A DNA stretch of 64,000 bases from Lewinellaceae bacterium (GTDB taxonomy: Bacteria; Bacteroidota; Bacteroidia; Chitinophagales; Saprospiraceae). Shown here one piece after another: positions 42,100 through 51,299 of the stretch. Numbering within the stretch: the stretch's first letter is position 1; every line of letters begins with the position of its first letter. Location: contig JACJYO010000010.1 of assembly GCA_020636075.1 (NCBI GenBank), positions 151,013 through 215,012 of the forward strand, written 5' to 3'. Below the pieces are notes generated by a model, which saw only the letters and a list, made by a program, of their open reading frames with translations, was not told the DNA's origin and did not search any database. A program made the translations under genes and the position numbers.

Positions 42100-44685
42100 T
42101 TACCGGCCTGATCTGTTTATAAACGTCGTACTGGCTTGTTGCGTTCCCGACATCCATATATCCTGAATGTTGACGTGGGCAGGTTGCATGGCAATAAAGT
42201 AGATCGTTTCGGCCACATCAGTCGCTTTCAGTGGCTGAAAGTCGTTGTAAATTTTAGCCTTTTCGGCATCGCCATCAAAACGGGTAAGGGCAAATTCTGT
42301 TTCTTCCACATGGCCCGGACTTACCTGGCTGATCCGAATATTGTGGCTGTGCAAATCAAGCCGCATTGCTCTTGTAAGTGCATCTACAGCAAACTTGGTT
42401 GCACAATACACATTGCCCTTCGGATAAACTTCTTTCCCGGCAATTGAACCGACATTGATAATGTGTCCGCGTTGGCGTGCCACCATACCCGGGGCAATAC
42501 AGCGGGTTACGTACAACAAACCCTTGATGTTGGTATCGATCATAATGTCCCAATCTTCCGGGTTTCCTTCATGGATCGGTGCAAGCCCTTTGGCTAGTCC
42601 GGCATTGTTGATCAGCAAGTCAATTTCCTGCCAGGATTCTGGAATCTGCTGCAGGGCTTCCCGGGTGCTGGCATAATCACGCACGTCGAAGTGCAATAAA
42701 TGTGCGGTATTTTGGTATGCATCCTGGAGGTGTTGCTGAAGTTCTTCCAAGCGGTCCGAACGCCTTCCGGTCAGGATAACCCGGTGCCCGTGCCGCGCAA
42801 AACATTCTGCTGTTGCACGTCCGATACCTGATGTCGCACCGGTAATCAATACAGTAAGCGGCTCAGAAGTTGGAATTGCTCCGATTTCAGGGCCTTTATC
42901 CGGAGTAGGTGTTTCGGCGGCTATTCCATTATTTTCAGGCTGCTCCTTGGGCTCCGCGTTTTCTTCCATACTCGGGGCCTTTTCCCGCTGCCGTGTCAAA
43001 AAGAACGCGTCAAATTCCTCGGATCTCAATTCGTAGTTTACTTCGACGGCATGTTGGTACAACGATGCTGCCTGCGTATGATCGCCAGCTTCATAGGTAG
43101 ATTGAGCGAGCGCGAGCCATCCTTCCCCAAAATCCGGGTTTAGCATTACCGTATCACCAAAATGGCGCAGTGCTTTTCCTGGCTGATCCAGGTGGTCCCG
43201 CAACAGCATTCCCAAGCGATAATGTAGCTCGGCATCTTCGGGTTCGGCTTTCAGGGCTTGTTCGAGGTAATACGCAGCTGTTTCTTTGTAGTCTGTCAAA
43301 TGGACACTGGTGAGTAGCGCCAGTTTTCGGAAAATCCCCGGGGTATCCGGGTTTAGGTCGGCAACCCGGTCCCAACAATATTTTGCAAGAAGATAATCGC
43401 CTTTTTCCAAGGCGTTTTCACCCATCTGATCGTAGGAGGCAGCTTCCCGGTTCTGGTCAGAAGAAACAGGCTCTTCTTGAGTGGGCTCCTCAGCGGGCTC
43501 CTCAGCAACTGGAGTTGGTTCAGTTGGAAAAACAACGACTGGTTCCTCCGGTATTGCCGTCTCGGCGATCGGTTCTTGCTGTGGAGGAGTCTCGGGCGAC
43601 TGTCCTGGTGAATCCAGTCCATTTGAATCCTCACCATATTGATCCAAAGCATTTTCATAGGCTTTTTTCAAATCTTCGTGGTGCGGATTTTGCTCCAGCG
43701 CGACGCGAAACAGTTCCAGGCCTCTTTCGGTATAACCGCGCTCCAGCCAGAACCCGGCATCCATTATTGTTTGCCGAATCTCTTTTTCGATAATTTTCTT
43801 TCTCCGATCCGATTCCTCTTGATCAATCGGTTCTAACCCGATGCTTTCCTGTACAGGTTGTTCAACCGAATGGGCGTCTTCGGATTCGTGCAACGCCGGT
43901 GGAGGAGTAAATCCCTGCCCATTGGTATAGGTGTTCTCAGGTTCCTGTTCAGCAACCTCCGGTTCTGTATGAATGGGTGCTGGCGCCAATGGCCCTGCGA
44001 TCACTGGCGTTTCGGCAATTGGGGCTACAGGTTGGTTTTCAGAAACCTGGGGTGGTACCGGGGCTTCATGGTCTAAAGCCGCCAATTTTTCATATTGCGC
44101 ATGCCATTCCTGTAAGCCGAAGTGGCGGAAAAAGAGCGCATAGTTATCGGCCTCCAATTGTTCCCACGTGAAAAAGCCCGCCTCTTTTAGTGTGGAAAAA
44201 AGTTCGCCAATTTCATTGGCAATATTTCGTACGGCTTCCAGATTTCGTTCAAACGACTCTCTTTCCGGATCAGGAATATCGGCAAGTTTGGCATTCAGAT
44301 CCAGGTAAGCCGTTTGCCAAAAATTCATGTATTGAATGGCATGAACCACCCGGTCAAACTGGGTAGGGACGGCCTCTGTGTGTGCCCCATCGGCGGCAGG
44401 CTTCCAGCCATCGGCAACAATAGTCAACACCCGTTTCTGTCGGGCGAGGTTTTGAAACATTGCCAATGCATTGGCCAGGCAGTACCGGTTTTTTAGAAAA
44501 TTATCTGTAATGAGCAGTAAAACAGGGCCTTCTGTGGCCTCTACACGGGCCGCAAGTTGCCCAGGCATTTCTTCTGCTCTGTCGGTATGGTGTTGAAACG
44601 GGATGCCGATGCGCCCGATTTGTTGGGTGATATGCTCGGCCAGGTTTTGGTTCTCGTGGGCGTAAACAAGATGAATGGTAGACAT
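42100..44685 (-). CDS. TIR - TPR - short-chain dehydrogenase fusion protein
   Basis: 861 residues. Residues 1-~150 are TIR-like (TIHLVYAHENQNLAEHITQQ; PVLLLITDNFLKNRYCLANAL). At the usual NADase Glu position there is Asn 72, so this TIR is probably not catalytic. A Pro/Glu-rich linker (~205-285) and TPR-like helical repeats (~300-350, 415-560; GLELFRVALEQNPHHEDLKKA, AELHYRLGMLLRDHLDQPGKAL) follow. The last ~250 residues are a complete classical SDR: TGATSGIG, NNAG, Ser in NVGSIAG, YCATK. Close YdfG-like features (GLLYVTRCIAPGMVAR, SPGHVEETEF) suggest an NADP-dependent 3-hydroxy acid dehydrogenase. There is no signal peptide, so it is cytosolic. The physiological link between the parts is unknown. 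Confidence 0.9.
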   Translation of the reverse strand: MSTIHLVYAHENQNLAEHITQQIGRIGIPFQHHTDRAEEMPGQLAARVEATEGPVLLLITDNFLKNRYCLANALAMFQNLARQKRVLTIVADGWKPAADGAHTEAVPTQFDRVVHAIQYMNFWQTAYLDLNAKLADIPDPERESFERNLEAVRNIANEIGELFSTLKEAGFFTWEQLEADNYALFFRHFGLQEWHAQYEKLAALDHEAPVPPQVSENQPVAPIAETPVIAGPLAPAPIHTEPEVAEQEPENTYTNGQGFTPPPALHESEDAHSVEQPVQESIGLEPIDQEESDRRKKIIEKEIRQTIMDAGFWLERGYTERGLELFRVALEQNPHHEDLKKAYENALDQYGEDSNGLDSPGQSPETPPQQEPIAETAIPEEPVVVFPTEPTPVAEEPAEEPTQEEPVSSDQNREAASYDQMGENALEKGDYLLAKYCWDRVADLNPDTPGIFRKLALLTSVHLTDYKETAAYYLEQALKAEPEDAELHYRLGMLLRDHLDQPGKALRHFGDTVMLNPDFGEGWLALAQSTYEAGDHTQAASLYQHAVEVNYELRSEEFDAFFLTRQREKAPSMEENAEPKEQPENNGIAAETPTPDKGPEIGAIPTSEPLTVLITGATSGIGRATAECFARHGHRVILTGRRSDRLEELQQHLQDAYQNTAHLLHFDVRDYASTREALQQIPESWQEIDLLINNAGLAKGLAPIHEGNPEDWDIMIDTNIKGLLYVTRCIAPGMVARQRGHIINVGSIAGKEVYPKGNVYCATKFAVDALTRAMRLDLHSHNIRISQVSPGHVEETEFALTRFDGDAEKAKIYNDFQPLKATDVAETIYFIAMQPAHVNIQDIWMSGTQQASTTFINRSGR

Positions 44686-44732
44686 AATTGATTTGGTTCA
44701 ACGACCTGTTTCTAGTTTCTAAATCTCCCGGG

Positions 44733-46052
44733 TTATTCCCGGACCAGTTTTTCCATGAGTGCCGTAAACGTTTGCTTAAAGGCAGAATAACGAGAGGTAG
44801 CCGGCCCGTCGAAACCGGTGTGAATACGGCGTACCTCATTTTGCTTGTCCAATATGATCATGGTAGGGAAGGCAAGGACATGGCTCAGGGCAGGGAATAC
44901 TTGCGCTGCTTCTTTTTTATCCGCTTTCCCAGCGAGCACCAGATCGAATGGAAGATTCATTTTTTGTTTATAAATGCGCAAGTGTGCGTTGGCTTTTGTC
45001 GTGTCTTCGTATCGTTCAAACGCAAAACTTAGGACTTCAATTTTGTCGGCCAGTTGCGGATTTTCGATTAAAAACGTTCTCAGAAAAGTTTGTTCATCGC
45101 GGCAATTGGGGCACCAGGTACCCATTACCGTGAAAATTTTGATTTTCCCGTCCAGATTCGGATCGGGAAAGGTGCGCAAATTACCTTCGGGCGTTTTAAG
45201 CGAAAATGTAATAGCACCGGCATCCTCATTTAATGCAGTAAGGGAATCGGGGTCGCCCAATTCGAATTCAGGATCTTGCCAGGCATTCCAGAGGCTTTGG
45301 TAATGTTTGCCTGAGCGAAATTCACCCTGAAGTGTGTCGCCATGAATGCTTCCTGAAAATAAGTAGGCGTGGGCGCCATCAAAACAGGAAAGCCAGAATT
45401 TACGACCCTGAACAGTACCCTCCAGAAAACGGTAATCGCCCGTTTCGGTCCGGAAAGTCCCCTCCAGGTGGTTCCCATTTTGCCTGAATTCGCCAATGGC
45501 GTGTTCAGGTTCGTCTCCATCAATGCCAAACAGCGTAGCCCACTCGCCGCTGAGGTCGCGCTCCGGTTTTTCATTCAGGGATGTAAAGCGATAATCCCGG
45601 CCGGCATGCGCATAAAATGGAATACGGTAGTTGGACTTTGTCGTTACCACCCATTCGCCCTGCATGACGCCACCGCGGACACCGACGTGGATATAAGAAG
45701 CGTATTCCGGAAAATAAACATTGAATGTATCGCGGGCTGCCGAACGGTCGCGCCCATACCGGATACTATCGCAGCGGATGCGTTCCGAACCATTGATGAT
45801 TTCTACGTAGAAATTTTCATCATCCACGTATTTGACCTCAAAGTTAAACGGGAGTTCGCCCTCCCGAAACTGCTCCTTGAGCGTATAAATGGTGTCCTTG
45901 TCGTGAACCGGAACATTGAATTTATCCAGTTCAAGTACGCCGCGCCATATACCTGGAGCCACCCTGGTATAGGCATTGTCGGTGGAAACACAATTGCTAA
46001 AAAGGATCGCGGCTAACAGGCCGATAATGCCAAACTTAGGAAGGAAGTGCAT
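44733..46052 (-). CDS. TlpA-like thioredoxin-fold lipoprotein
   Basis: 439 residues. Lipoprotein signal (GIIGLLAAILFSNC). The middle ~250 residues are beta-rich and resemble the N-terminal region of Bacteroidota TlpA-family lipoproteins (GRKFWLSCFDGAHAYLFSGS). The C-terminal ~150 residues are a thioredoxin/AhpC-TSA fold with the redox motif WCPNC in TVMGTWCPNCRDEQTFL and the cis-Pro region LAFPTMIIL. It is expected to reduce or relay disulfides in the periplasm, for example in cytochrome c maturation or oxidative defence. It lies 47 bp upstream of the TIR-SDR gene on the same strand and may be co-transcribed. A TACTTTTG box lies 28 bp upstream of the ATG. Confidence 0.88.
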   Translation of the reverse strand: MHFLPKFGIIGLLAAILFSNCVSTDNAYTRVAPGIWRGVLELDKFNVPVHDKDTIYTLKEQFREGELPFNFEVKYVDDENFYVEIINGSERIRCDSIRYGRDRSAARDTFNVYFPEYASYIHVGVRGGVMQGEWVVTTKSNYRIPFYAHAGRDYRFTSLNEKPERDLSGEWATLFGIDGDEPEHAIGEFRQNGNHLEGTFRTETGDYRFLEGTVQGRKFWLSCFDGAHAYLFSGSIHGDTLQGEFRSGKHYQSLWNAWQDPEFELGDPDSLTALNEDAGAITFSLKTPEGNLRTFPDPNLDGKIKIFTVMGTWCPNCRDEQTFLRTFLIENPQLADKIEVLSFAFERYEDTTKANAHLRIYKQKMNLPFDLVLAGKADKKEAAQVFPALSHVLAFPTMIILDKQNEVRRIHTGFDGPATSRYSAFKQTFTALMEKLVRE

Positions 46053-46080
46053 GGTGTGGTATTCAAATCAGGCAATTGCA

Positions 46081-46088
46081 CAAAAGTA
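46081..46088 (-). promoter_or_regulatory. -7 box (TACTTTTG) for the TlpA-like gene
   Basis: Exact TAnnTTTG match on the minus strand, 28 bp upstream of the ATG at 46052, giving a leader of about 20 nt. Confidence 0.55.
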
Positions 46089-46255
46089 GTGCAGATTGTT
46101 TGATATGAAACCACACGAACACGCAATGGTTTAGCGGTATCAAAACGGAACCAAGTCAAAATGGCCGATAAGTGCCGGATTGTCGAATAATCACAGGATT
46201 ATTCATCGTCCTTTTAAAAAAAGGTGTGCCGTTTACAGTCGAAATTTAGTCGCTG

Positions 46256-46354
46256 CTACCGATGGCCGGTATCTTTTTTCGATACGGCATTTGTGAGGGT
46301 GATCAGACCACCGCCGAGAAGAAATAGCCCCAGGGCTACATACAGGATAATCAT
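46256..46354 (-). CDS. Possible 32-residue membrane microprotein
   Basis: ATG at 46354, TAG at 46256. The peptide is one hydrophobic helix (IILYVALGLFLLGGGLITL) followed by a polar tail TNAVSKKDTGHR. This follows the positive-outside/inside pattern of small membrane subunits. No promoter box or neighbour supports it, so it may be chance. Confidence 0.3.
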   Translation of the reverse strand: MIILYVALGLFLLGGGLITLTNAVSKKDTGHR

Positions 46355-46711
46355 ACCTTAAGCACGTTTTTAATGGTGAACGGGAAGTGAAAGCCTGGCT
46401 CAAGGTTCACATTGTCCGAATAAAATGAACTGGATGATACCGCACTTGTTTCTACGTTTCAGATACACGCTGGAGTGCAGGAAGATTATTGCGCCCGATC
46501 AGATTTTCGGACAAAGCAGCCTGGCGGGCTGTTCAAGTAGATTAACTGGCGTGTACCTGACGAATTTCCAAAACAGTGCCAATTTTATTTAACGGATATC
46601 AAATAGCTGCACTTCATTATGCATTCGCACGGGGGTGGAACAATTGATTTCGCGATTTTGTCAACCGGATGCCCGGGCGCAACACATCTTCCGGTTGTTT
46701 GTTAAATCCAG

Positions 46712-46719
46712 TATCTTTG
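46712..46719 (+). promoter_or_regulatory. -7 box (TATCTTTG) for the PspC-like gene
   Basis: Exact TAnnTTTG match 28 bp upstream of the ATG at 46747. Confidence 0.55.
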
Positions 46720-46746
46720 TCTGACAATCAAAAATTCCCGTCGTTC

Positions 46747-46968
46747 ATGTTACAACATTGGCTCAAAGATTTGGTCGAAAGGCATGCTTTTGGTGCCTGC
46801 CAATACTTGGGTGAAAAAATGCACGTAGCGCCCGCAATCGTACGCAGGTATTTTATTTACACCTCCTTTATTGGAATGGGATCGCCTTTGGTATTGTACC
46901 TCGTGGTGGCTTTTTGGGTAAACTTGCGCCGGTATATCCGCCGTGGCCGCAGTGTTTTGTGGGAATAA
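46747..46968 (+). CDS. PspC-domain small membrane protein
   Basis: 73 residues from the ATG at 46747; the frame is open upstream, but the -7 box at 46712-46719 and the family length fix this start. HAFGACQYLGEKMHVAPAIVRRYFIYTSFIGMGSPLVLYLVVAFWV is the PspC fold: a short amphipathic part, then one membrane helix, then a basic tail (NLRRYIRRGRSVLWE). PspC proteins sense envelope stress in the phage-shock response of Proteobacteria. The role in Bacteroidota is less clear. Confidence 0.85.
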   Translation: MLQHWLKDLVERHAFGACQYLGEKMHVAPAIVRRYFIYTSFIGMGSPLVLYLVVAFWVNLRRYIRRGRSVLWE

Positions 46969-46977
46969 ACTGCCGGT

Positions 46978-47868
46978 TTAAAACATATTTATCAGGTTTT
47001 GGCGAGCGGTTTTTACCCCTTCCAATGGAGTACTTTTATAGTGTTCCAGTTCCACCATAAAATACTGCAATCCAGCCGATTCCCGGTTTTTAAAGATTGT
47101 CTTGAAATCTAAGCTGCCTTCGCCGACGATAGCCGTTTCACGCTCGCCATTGGTAGCCAGGTCTTTTGCATGACACAATTCCCAGCGACCGGGGTATTTC
47201 TTAAACCAGTCAACCGGGTTGTTTTTTGCATAAACGACCCAGCACAGGTCCATCTGCATAGCCATGAGCGCAGGATCGACCTCTTGCAAGATCCATTCGA
47301 TAAGCAGGCGCCCGTCAGGTGCTTTTTGCTGGTATTCGTACTCATGGTTGTGGTGTGCAAATCGTACACCGGCTTTTTTACAATAACGCCCCATTGCGGC
47401 GTACAATTTGACCACTTTATCCATCTGTGGCCACTCATCCGTATTGATGGACGGACTGATCAGGTATTTCAGGCCGAGCGCTGGTGCCGCATCTATCCAT
47501 TTTTTTACGGGATCGCTGATGTCGTCTTTTGCTTCGTCGTAAACGGCAAGTGATATGCCGGCATGCGTGCTGGGCATTTGCAACCCGTTATTTTTAAGCA
47601 ACTTGCCAAATTCAGGATAGGCATAGCCAAATAATTTCCCCTCATCGTACCCATATGCTTCCACTTCGCGGTATCCCATTTTTGCCAAAGCTTCCAACGT
47701 GTTAACGGGGTCTTTTTGCATATCATCCCGTACACTGTACAATTGCACGCCAAGATGTTCCGGTACATTTGATCGCTGTTTGCATCCGGTGTTCCCCAAG
47801 GCATAATAACCAGCTGCTGCCAAGGTGGTAGTTATCAGGAAATGTCGGCGTGAACGTTTTTTTTGCAT
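46978..47868 (-). CDS. Tat-exported sugar phosphate isomerase/epimerase-like protein
   Basis: 296 residues. Tat motif RSRRHFLI and a hydrophobic region ending ALGNTGC, so export is predicted and lipidation at the Cys is possible. The body is an AP endonuclease 2/xylose-isomerase-like TIM barrel: LGVQLYSVRDDMQKDP, GYREVEAYGY, FAHHNHEYEY, MQMDLCWVVYA, ELCHAKDL, MVELEHYKSTP. The His and Glu metal ligands of the family are present. Relatives act on sugars or inositols, mostly in the periplasm in Bacteroidota. It is convergent with the PspC-like gene, with only 9 bp between them. Confidence 0.92.
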   Translation of the reverse strand: MQKKRSRRHFLITTTLAAAGYYALGNTGCKQRSNVPEHLGVQLYSVRDDMQKDPVNTLEALAKMGYREVEAYGYDEGKLFGYAYPEFGKLLKNNGLQMPSTHAGISLAVYDEAKDDISDPVKKWIDAAPALGLKYLISPSINTDEWPQMDKVVKLYAAMGRYCKKAGVRFAHHNHEYEYQQKAPDGRLLIEWILQEVDPALMAMQMDLCWVVYAKNNPVDWFKKYPGRWELCHAKDLATNGERETAIVGEGSLDFKTIFKNRESAGLQYFMVELEHYKSTPLEGVKTARQNLINMF

Positions 47869-48173
47869 CCTGTTCTGTTTAAAATGTGCACTGTTTTCAA
47901 GTATAGATTTTAGCTAAGATGCGTTATTTCAAATTGTATTTGAATCAAATAATCCTGGAAGGCAGGATTCGCAGAGACCCGCCGAAAACGCACCAGTCAA
48001 ACAAAAACAACCTGAACTCCAACCTTTTATTTTTTAATTAAGCTGATTGGGATTTGGAGTTTAGGTGGCTATTGTTTGTAAATTAACCCCCGGATTTTTT
48101 AATACTACGTCTTAACAGGGGGCGCGTAAAATGCTGCCATGTGCCGCCTGCTTTTGTCCGCAATCGTTTTAAA
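47869..48173. other. Noncoding gap upstream of glgA
   Basis: 305 bp between divergent genes. AT-rich, with no exact TAnnTTTG box on either strand (TATACTTG near 47905 on the minus strand is one base off). No gene or repeat was recognised. Confidence 0.5.
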
Positions 48174-49901
48174 ATGATACAAATTCTCCATATTGCTGCT
48201 GAATGTTATCCTGCCGCTAAAACCGGTGGTCTGGGTGATGTTGTTGGTTCTTTGCCAAAATATAACACCCAAGCGGGTATACTTTCCGCAGTGATTATTC
48301 CAAAATACAGCCTGCGTTGGATCGAAAATCAGCATTGGACAACCGTGTACACCAGTTCTGTTTGGATTAATTGGCGCCAATGGCATTTTCGCGTACAGCA
48401 GCAAACGGGGAATAGCTTGGGATATCCGCTTTTTGTGGTCGACATACCCGGGCTATATGATCGTCCGGGTATTTACAATGACCCTTCGGGCGCACCTTTT
48501 GGCGATGAAATTGAGCGGTATATCGGGTTTCAGCAAGCGGTACTGGATTGGCTGTTATCATTCCCCTGGCAAGACCGTCCGCGTGTCCTGCATTGTCACG
48601 ATCACCACACTGCGCTAATTCCCTGGATGGTGAAATATTGTCAGGCATATCAGCAACTGGCGCCGATACCAACCGTTTTTACCATCCACAACGGGCAGTA
48701 TCAGGGTGCATTCAGCCCTAAAAACGTACATCTGTTGCCCCCATATGAAGCCAGTGCGCGTAGTTTGCTCGACTGGGGAGGCATTATCAATCCAATGGCT
48801 ACGGCTATAAAAACAGCCTGGGCGGTTACCACCGTTTCGCCGTCCTATCTGTTTGAACTCCATCAAAACAGCCTTGGTTTGGAATCCCTTTTTCGGCAGG
48901 AATGGCGGAAAGAGCATGGGATTATCAACGGAATTGACAGTCAGGTATGGGACCCTGCTACGGATCCGATGATTCAATTCCGTTTGGAGGCCAATAATAT
49001 TTCCAAGTATAAAACCAAAAACAAGCGGGTGCTTTGCGAATGGTTTGGCTTTTCCAACGAATATCCACTGGTGAGTTTTATCGGCAGAATTGTCAATGAA
49101 AAAGGAGCCGATCTTTTGCCCGATACCTACCGTCGCTTGTTACAAAGCGGCGCGCGGATCAATTTCCTGATCCTGGGCACCGGCGAAAGCTGGACGGAGA
49201 ACGAATTCCGCTCTATGGCACATCAGTTTCCCGGCCGTGTGAATGCCGTGATCGACTACAATGAAGCCCTGGCACATCAAATTTATGCCGGTTCGGATTT
49301 CCTGATCATGCCCTCCCGGGTGGAGCCTTGCGGCCTGAATCAAATGTATGCGATGCGGTATGGCACAATACCCATTGTACGGTCGGTTGGCGGCCTGAAA
49401 GACACTGTGCCGGATATTGGTGAGCCGGATGGCAGCGGCAGGGGGGTGCGCTTCGATCAGTTTAGTGTGGAAGATGCGGTCCATGCAATTTATCGGGCTG
49501 CTTCGATGTGGTATAACGACCCGGAGACGGTTGTGCGCTTGCGCGAACGGGTTATGGCGATTGATTTTTCCTGGGAAAAAACAATTGAACAGTACTTTTC
49601 GGTTTATCGCAATTTGGGTGCGCGCATTCAGGCAGAGGAAGTAAAACTTCAAGCAACCAGGGAAGAAACACGCGCCCCCGAACCGGCACCGGTGCGCAAA
49701 GCGGCCAAAAAAGTGCCTCCGAAAAAAACGATCATAAAATCGACGCCGGTAGCCACCGCGCCTCCGGTTGCTGCTACTAAGCCGAGAAAACCAGCTAAAA
49801 CTGAAAATAACGCACCAGAGAAACCAGCCGATACGCCCAAATCAAAACCTGCCCGGAAAGCCTCCAAAGCAGCCCCAAAACCGAAACGCCCTAAAAAATA
49901 G
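48174..49901 (+). CDS. glgA: Glycogen synthase with basic C-terminal tail
   Basis: 575 residues from the ATG at 48174; the frame is open 33 bp further up. It is a GT5 glycogen/starch synthase: KTGGLGDVVGSLPK at the N-terminus binds ADP-glucose. FTIHNGQYQGAF, SPSYLFEL and FIGRIVNEKGADLL mark the two Rossmann domains, and PSRVEPCGLNQMYAMRYGTIP supplies the catalytic Glu loop. The enzyme core ends near residue 490. The last ~85 residues are an Ala/Lys/Pro tail (KAAKKVPPKK, PKPKRPKK) not found in standard GlgA. It lies 23 bp upstream of glgC in an operon. Confidence 0.95.
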   Translation: MIQILHIAAECYPAAKTGGLGDVVGSLPKYNTQAGILSAVIIPKYSLRWIENQHWTTVYTSSVWINWRQWHFRVQQQTGNSLGYPLFVVDIPGLYDRPGIYNDPSGAPFGDEIERYIGFQQAVLDWLLSFPWQDRPRVLHCHDHHTALIPWMVKYCQAYQQLAPIPTVFTIHNGQYQGAFSPKNVHLLPPYEASARSLLDWGGIINPMATAIKTAWAVTTVSPSYLFELHQNSLGLESLFRQEWRKEHGIINGIDSQVWDPATDPMIQFRLEANNISKYKTKNKRVLCEWFGFSNEYPLVSFIGRIVNEKGADLLPDTYRRLLQSGARINFLILGTGESWTENEFRSMAHQFPGRVNAVIDYNEALAHQIYAGSDFLIMPSRVEPCGLNQMYAMRYGTIPIVRSVGGLKDTVPDIGEPDGSGRGVRFDQFSVEDAVHAIYRAASMWYNDPETVVRLRERVMAIDFSWEKTIEQYFSVYRNLGARIQAEEVKLQATREETRAPEPAPVRKAAKKVPPKKTIIKSTPVATAPPVAATKPRKPAKTENNAPEKPADTPKSKPARKASKAAPKPKRPKK

Positions 49902-49924
49902 TAAACAGCAAACAACACGATACC

Positions 49925-51196
49925 ATGATAAAAATGATTTCCTTGATTCTGGGCGGTGGTGCAGGTTCCCGTCTGTTTCCGTTAACGGAAAAACGTTCAA
50001 AGCCGGCGGTGCCGATTGCCGGGAAATACCGCCTCATCGATATTCCAATTTCAAATTGTATCAATTCCGGTGTTAAGCGCATGTTTGTACTGACGCAGTA
50101 CAACTCCGCTTCACTCAATGCCCATATCAAGAACACGTATAATTTCGACCATTTTACCCATGGTTTTGTCGACATTCTGGCTGCTGAACAAACACCGGGC
50201 GATTCCAACTGGTTTCAGGGCACTGCCGACGCCGTACGCCAAAGCCGCAAACACTTTGAACGACACGATTTTGACTATGTGCTCATCTTGTCGGGTGATC
50301 AGCTGTATCAGATGGATTTTGAAGAGATGGCGCATTACCATATCGAACAGAATGCCGATATCACCATCGCCTGCCTGCCGGTAAATGCCAAGGATGCCAC
50401 CGGGTTTGGAATTATGAAAGTGGACGACAAAGGCTATATCCCCCGGTTTATCGAAAAACCGCCAAAAGACCAGCTGCCGAATTGGGTTAGTGATGTGAGT
50501 GCTGCATACCAAAAACGCGGGTTGGTCTATATGGCTTCTATGGGAATCTATATTTTCAACAGGAAGGCTTTGCTTGATTTATTTGACCAGCATCCGAACT
50601 CCACGGATTTTGGCAAGGAAATTATCCCGGCAGCAATTCAAAGTCAACGAAAAGTGGCCGCTTATCCATACAGTGGCTATTGGACAGATATCGGAACGAT
50701 CCGTTCGTTTTTTGAAGCGAATATCGAACTGACGGATCATATTCCGTCGTTCAACCTGTTTGATACCAGCCGCCAGATATACACCCGTGGCCGGATGCTT
50801 GCGCCGGCCAAATTTTACGGCGGCACCAAGGTAAATCGAGCCTTGATTGCAGAGGGGTCAATTATCCACGCCCGGGTAATAGAAAGTGCGATCATCGGGA
50901 TTCGATCGAGAATTGGGGAAAATTCCGTGGTCAAAGATGCTATTGTTATGGGTAATGATTCTTATCAAACCCTCCAGGAAATAGCCACAAACCCGGATGA
51001 AATTCCATTGGGTATCGGGCATAATTCACATATCGAGCATGCAATTTTGGATAAGGATTGCCGGATTGGAGATAATGTAATTATCAAAGGCGGCCCGCAT
51101 CTTTCCGATACGGATGCCGATGGCTATTGCATTCGGGATGGGGTAGTGGTTGTGAAAAAAAATGGCGTTATCCCGGAAGGCACGCGAATCATGTAA
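49925..51196 (+). CDS. glgC: Glucose-1-phosphate adenylyltransferase, GlgC
   Basis: 423 residues, the standard length. SLILGGGAGSRLFPLTEKR is the nucleotide-binding loop, SKPAVPIAGKYRLIDIPISN the sugar-binding motif and LSGDQLYQMDF the metal/catalytic Asp region. FIEKPPKDQ and YWTDIGTIRSFFEAN follow, and a C-terminal left-handed beta-helix carries hexapeptide repeats (IIHARVIESAIIGIRSRIG). It makes ADP-glucose from glucose-1-phosphate and ATP, the committed step of glycogen synthesis, and supplies the GlgA encoded just upstream. Confidence 0.97.
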   Translation: MIKMISLILGGGAGSRLFPLTEKRSKPAVPIAGKYRLIDIPISNCINSGVKRMFVLTQYNSASLNAHIKNTYNFDHFTHGFVDILAAEQTPGDSNWFQGTADAVRQSRKHFERHDFDYVLILSGDQLYQMDFEEMAHYHIEQNADITIACLPVNAKDATGFGIMKVDDKGYIPRFIEKPPKDQLPNWVSDVSAAYQKRGLVYMASMGIYIFNRKALLDLFDQHPNSTDFGKEIIPAAIQSQRKVAAYPYSGYWTDIGTIRSFFEANIELTDHIPSFNLFDTSRQIYTRGRMLAPAKFYGGTKVNRALIAEGSIIHARVIESAIIGIRSRIGENSVVKDAIVMGNDSYQTLQEIATNPDEIPLGIGHNSHIEHAILDKDCRIGDNVIIKGGPHLSDTDADGYCIRDGVVVVKKNGVIPEGTRIM

Positions 51197-51255
51197 CAGA
51201 CTGGCATTGCACTGAGCTTTTCTTGCTTTCATCCACTTCGGAGGCTCCGGTTTTT

Positions 51256-51263
51256 TATTTTTG
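51256..51263 (+). promoter_or_regulatory. -7 box (TATTTTTG) for the vWA gene
   Basis: Exact TAnnTTTG match 37 bp upstream of the ATG at 51300, just after a short GC-rich palindrome (CGGAGGCTCCG) that could end glgC transcription. Confidence 0.5.
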
Positions 51264-51299
51264 TGAAAATTAATTTTCAAAATCCAAAATTTTCCAAAA

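Larger units (their letters stand above)
46053..46746. other. Long mostly noncoding gap
   Basis: 694 bp between divergent genes. It contains the TlpA promoter box at 46081-46088, a possible 32-residue membrane microprotein (46256-46354, minus strand) and the PspC promoter box at 46712-46719. No RNA gene or repeat was recognised in 46360-46700. Confidence 0.55.
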
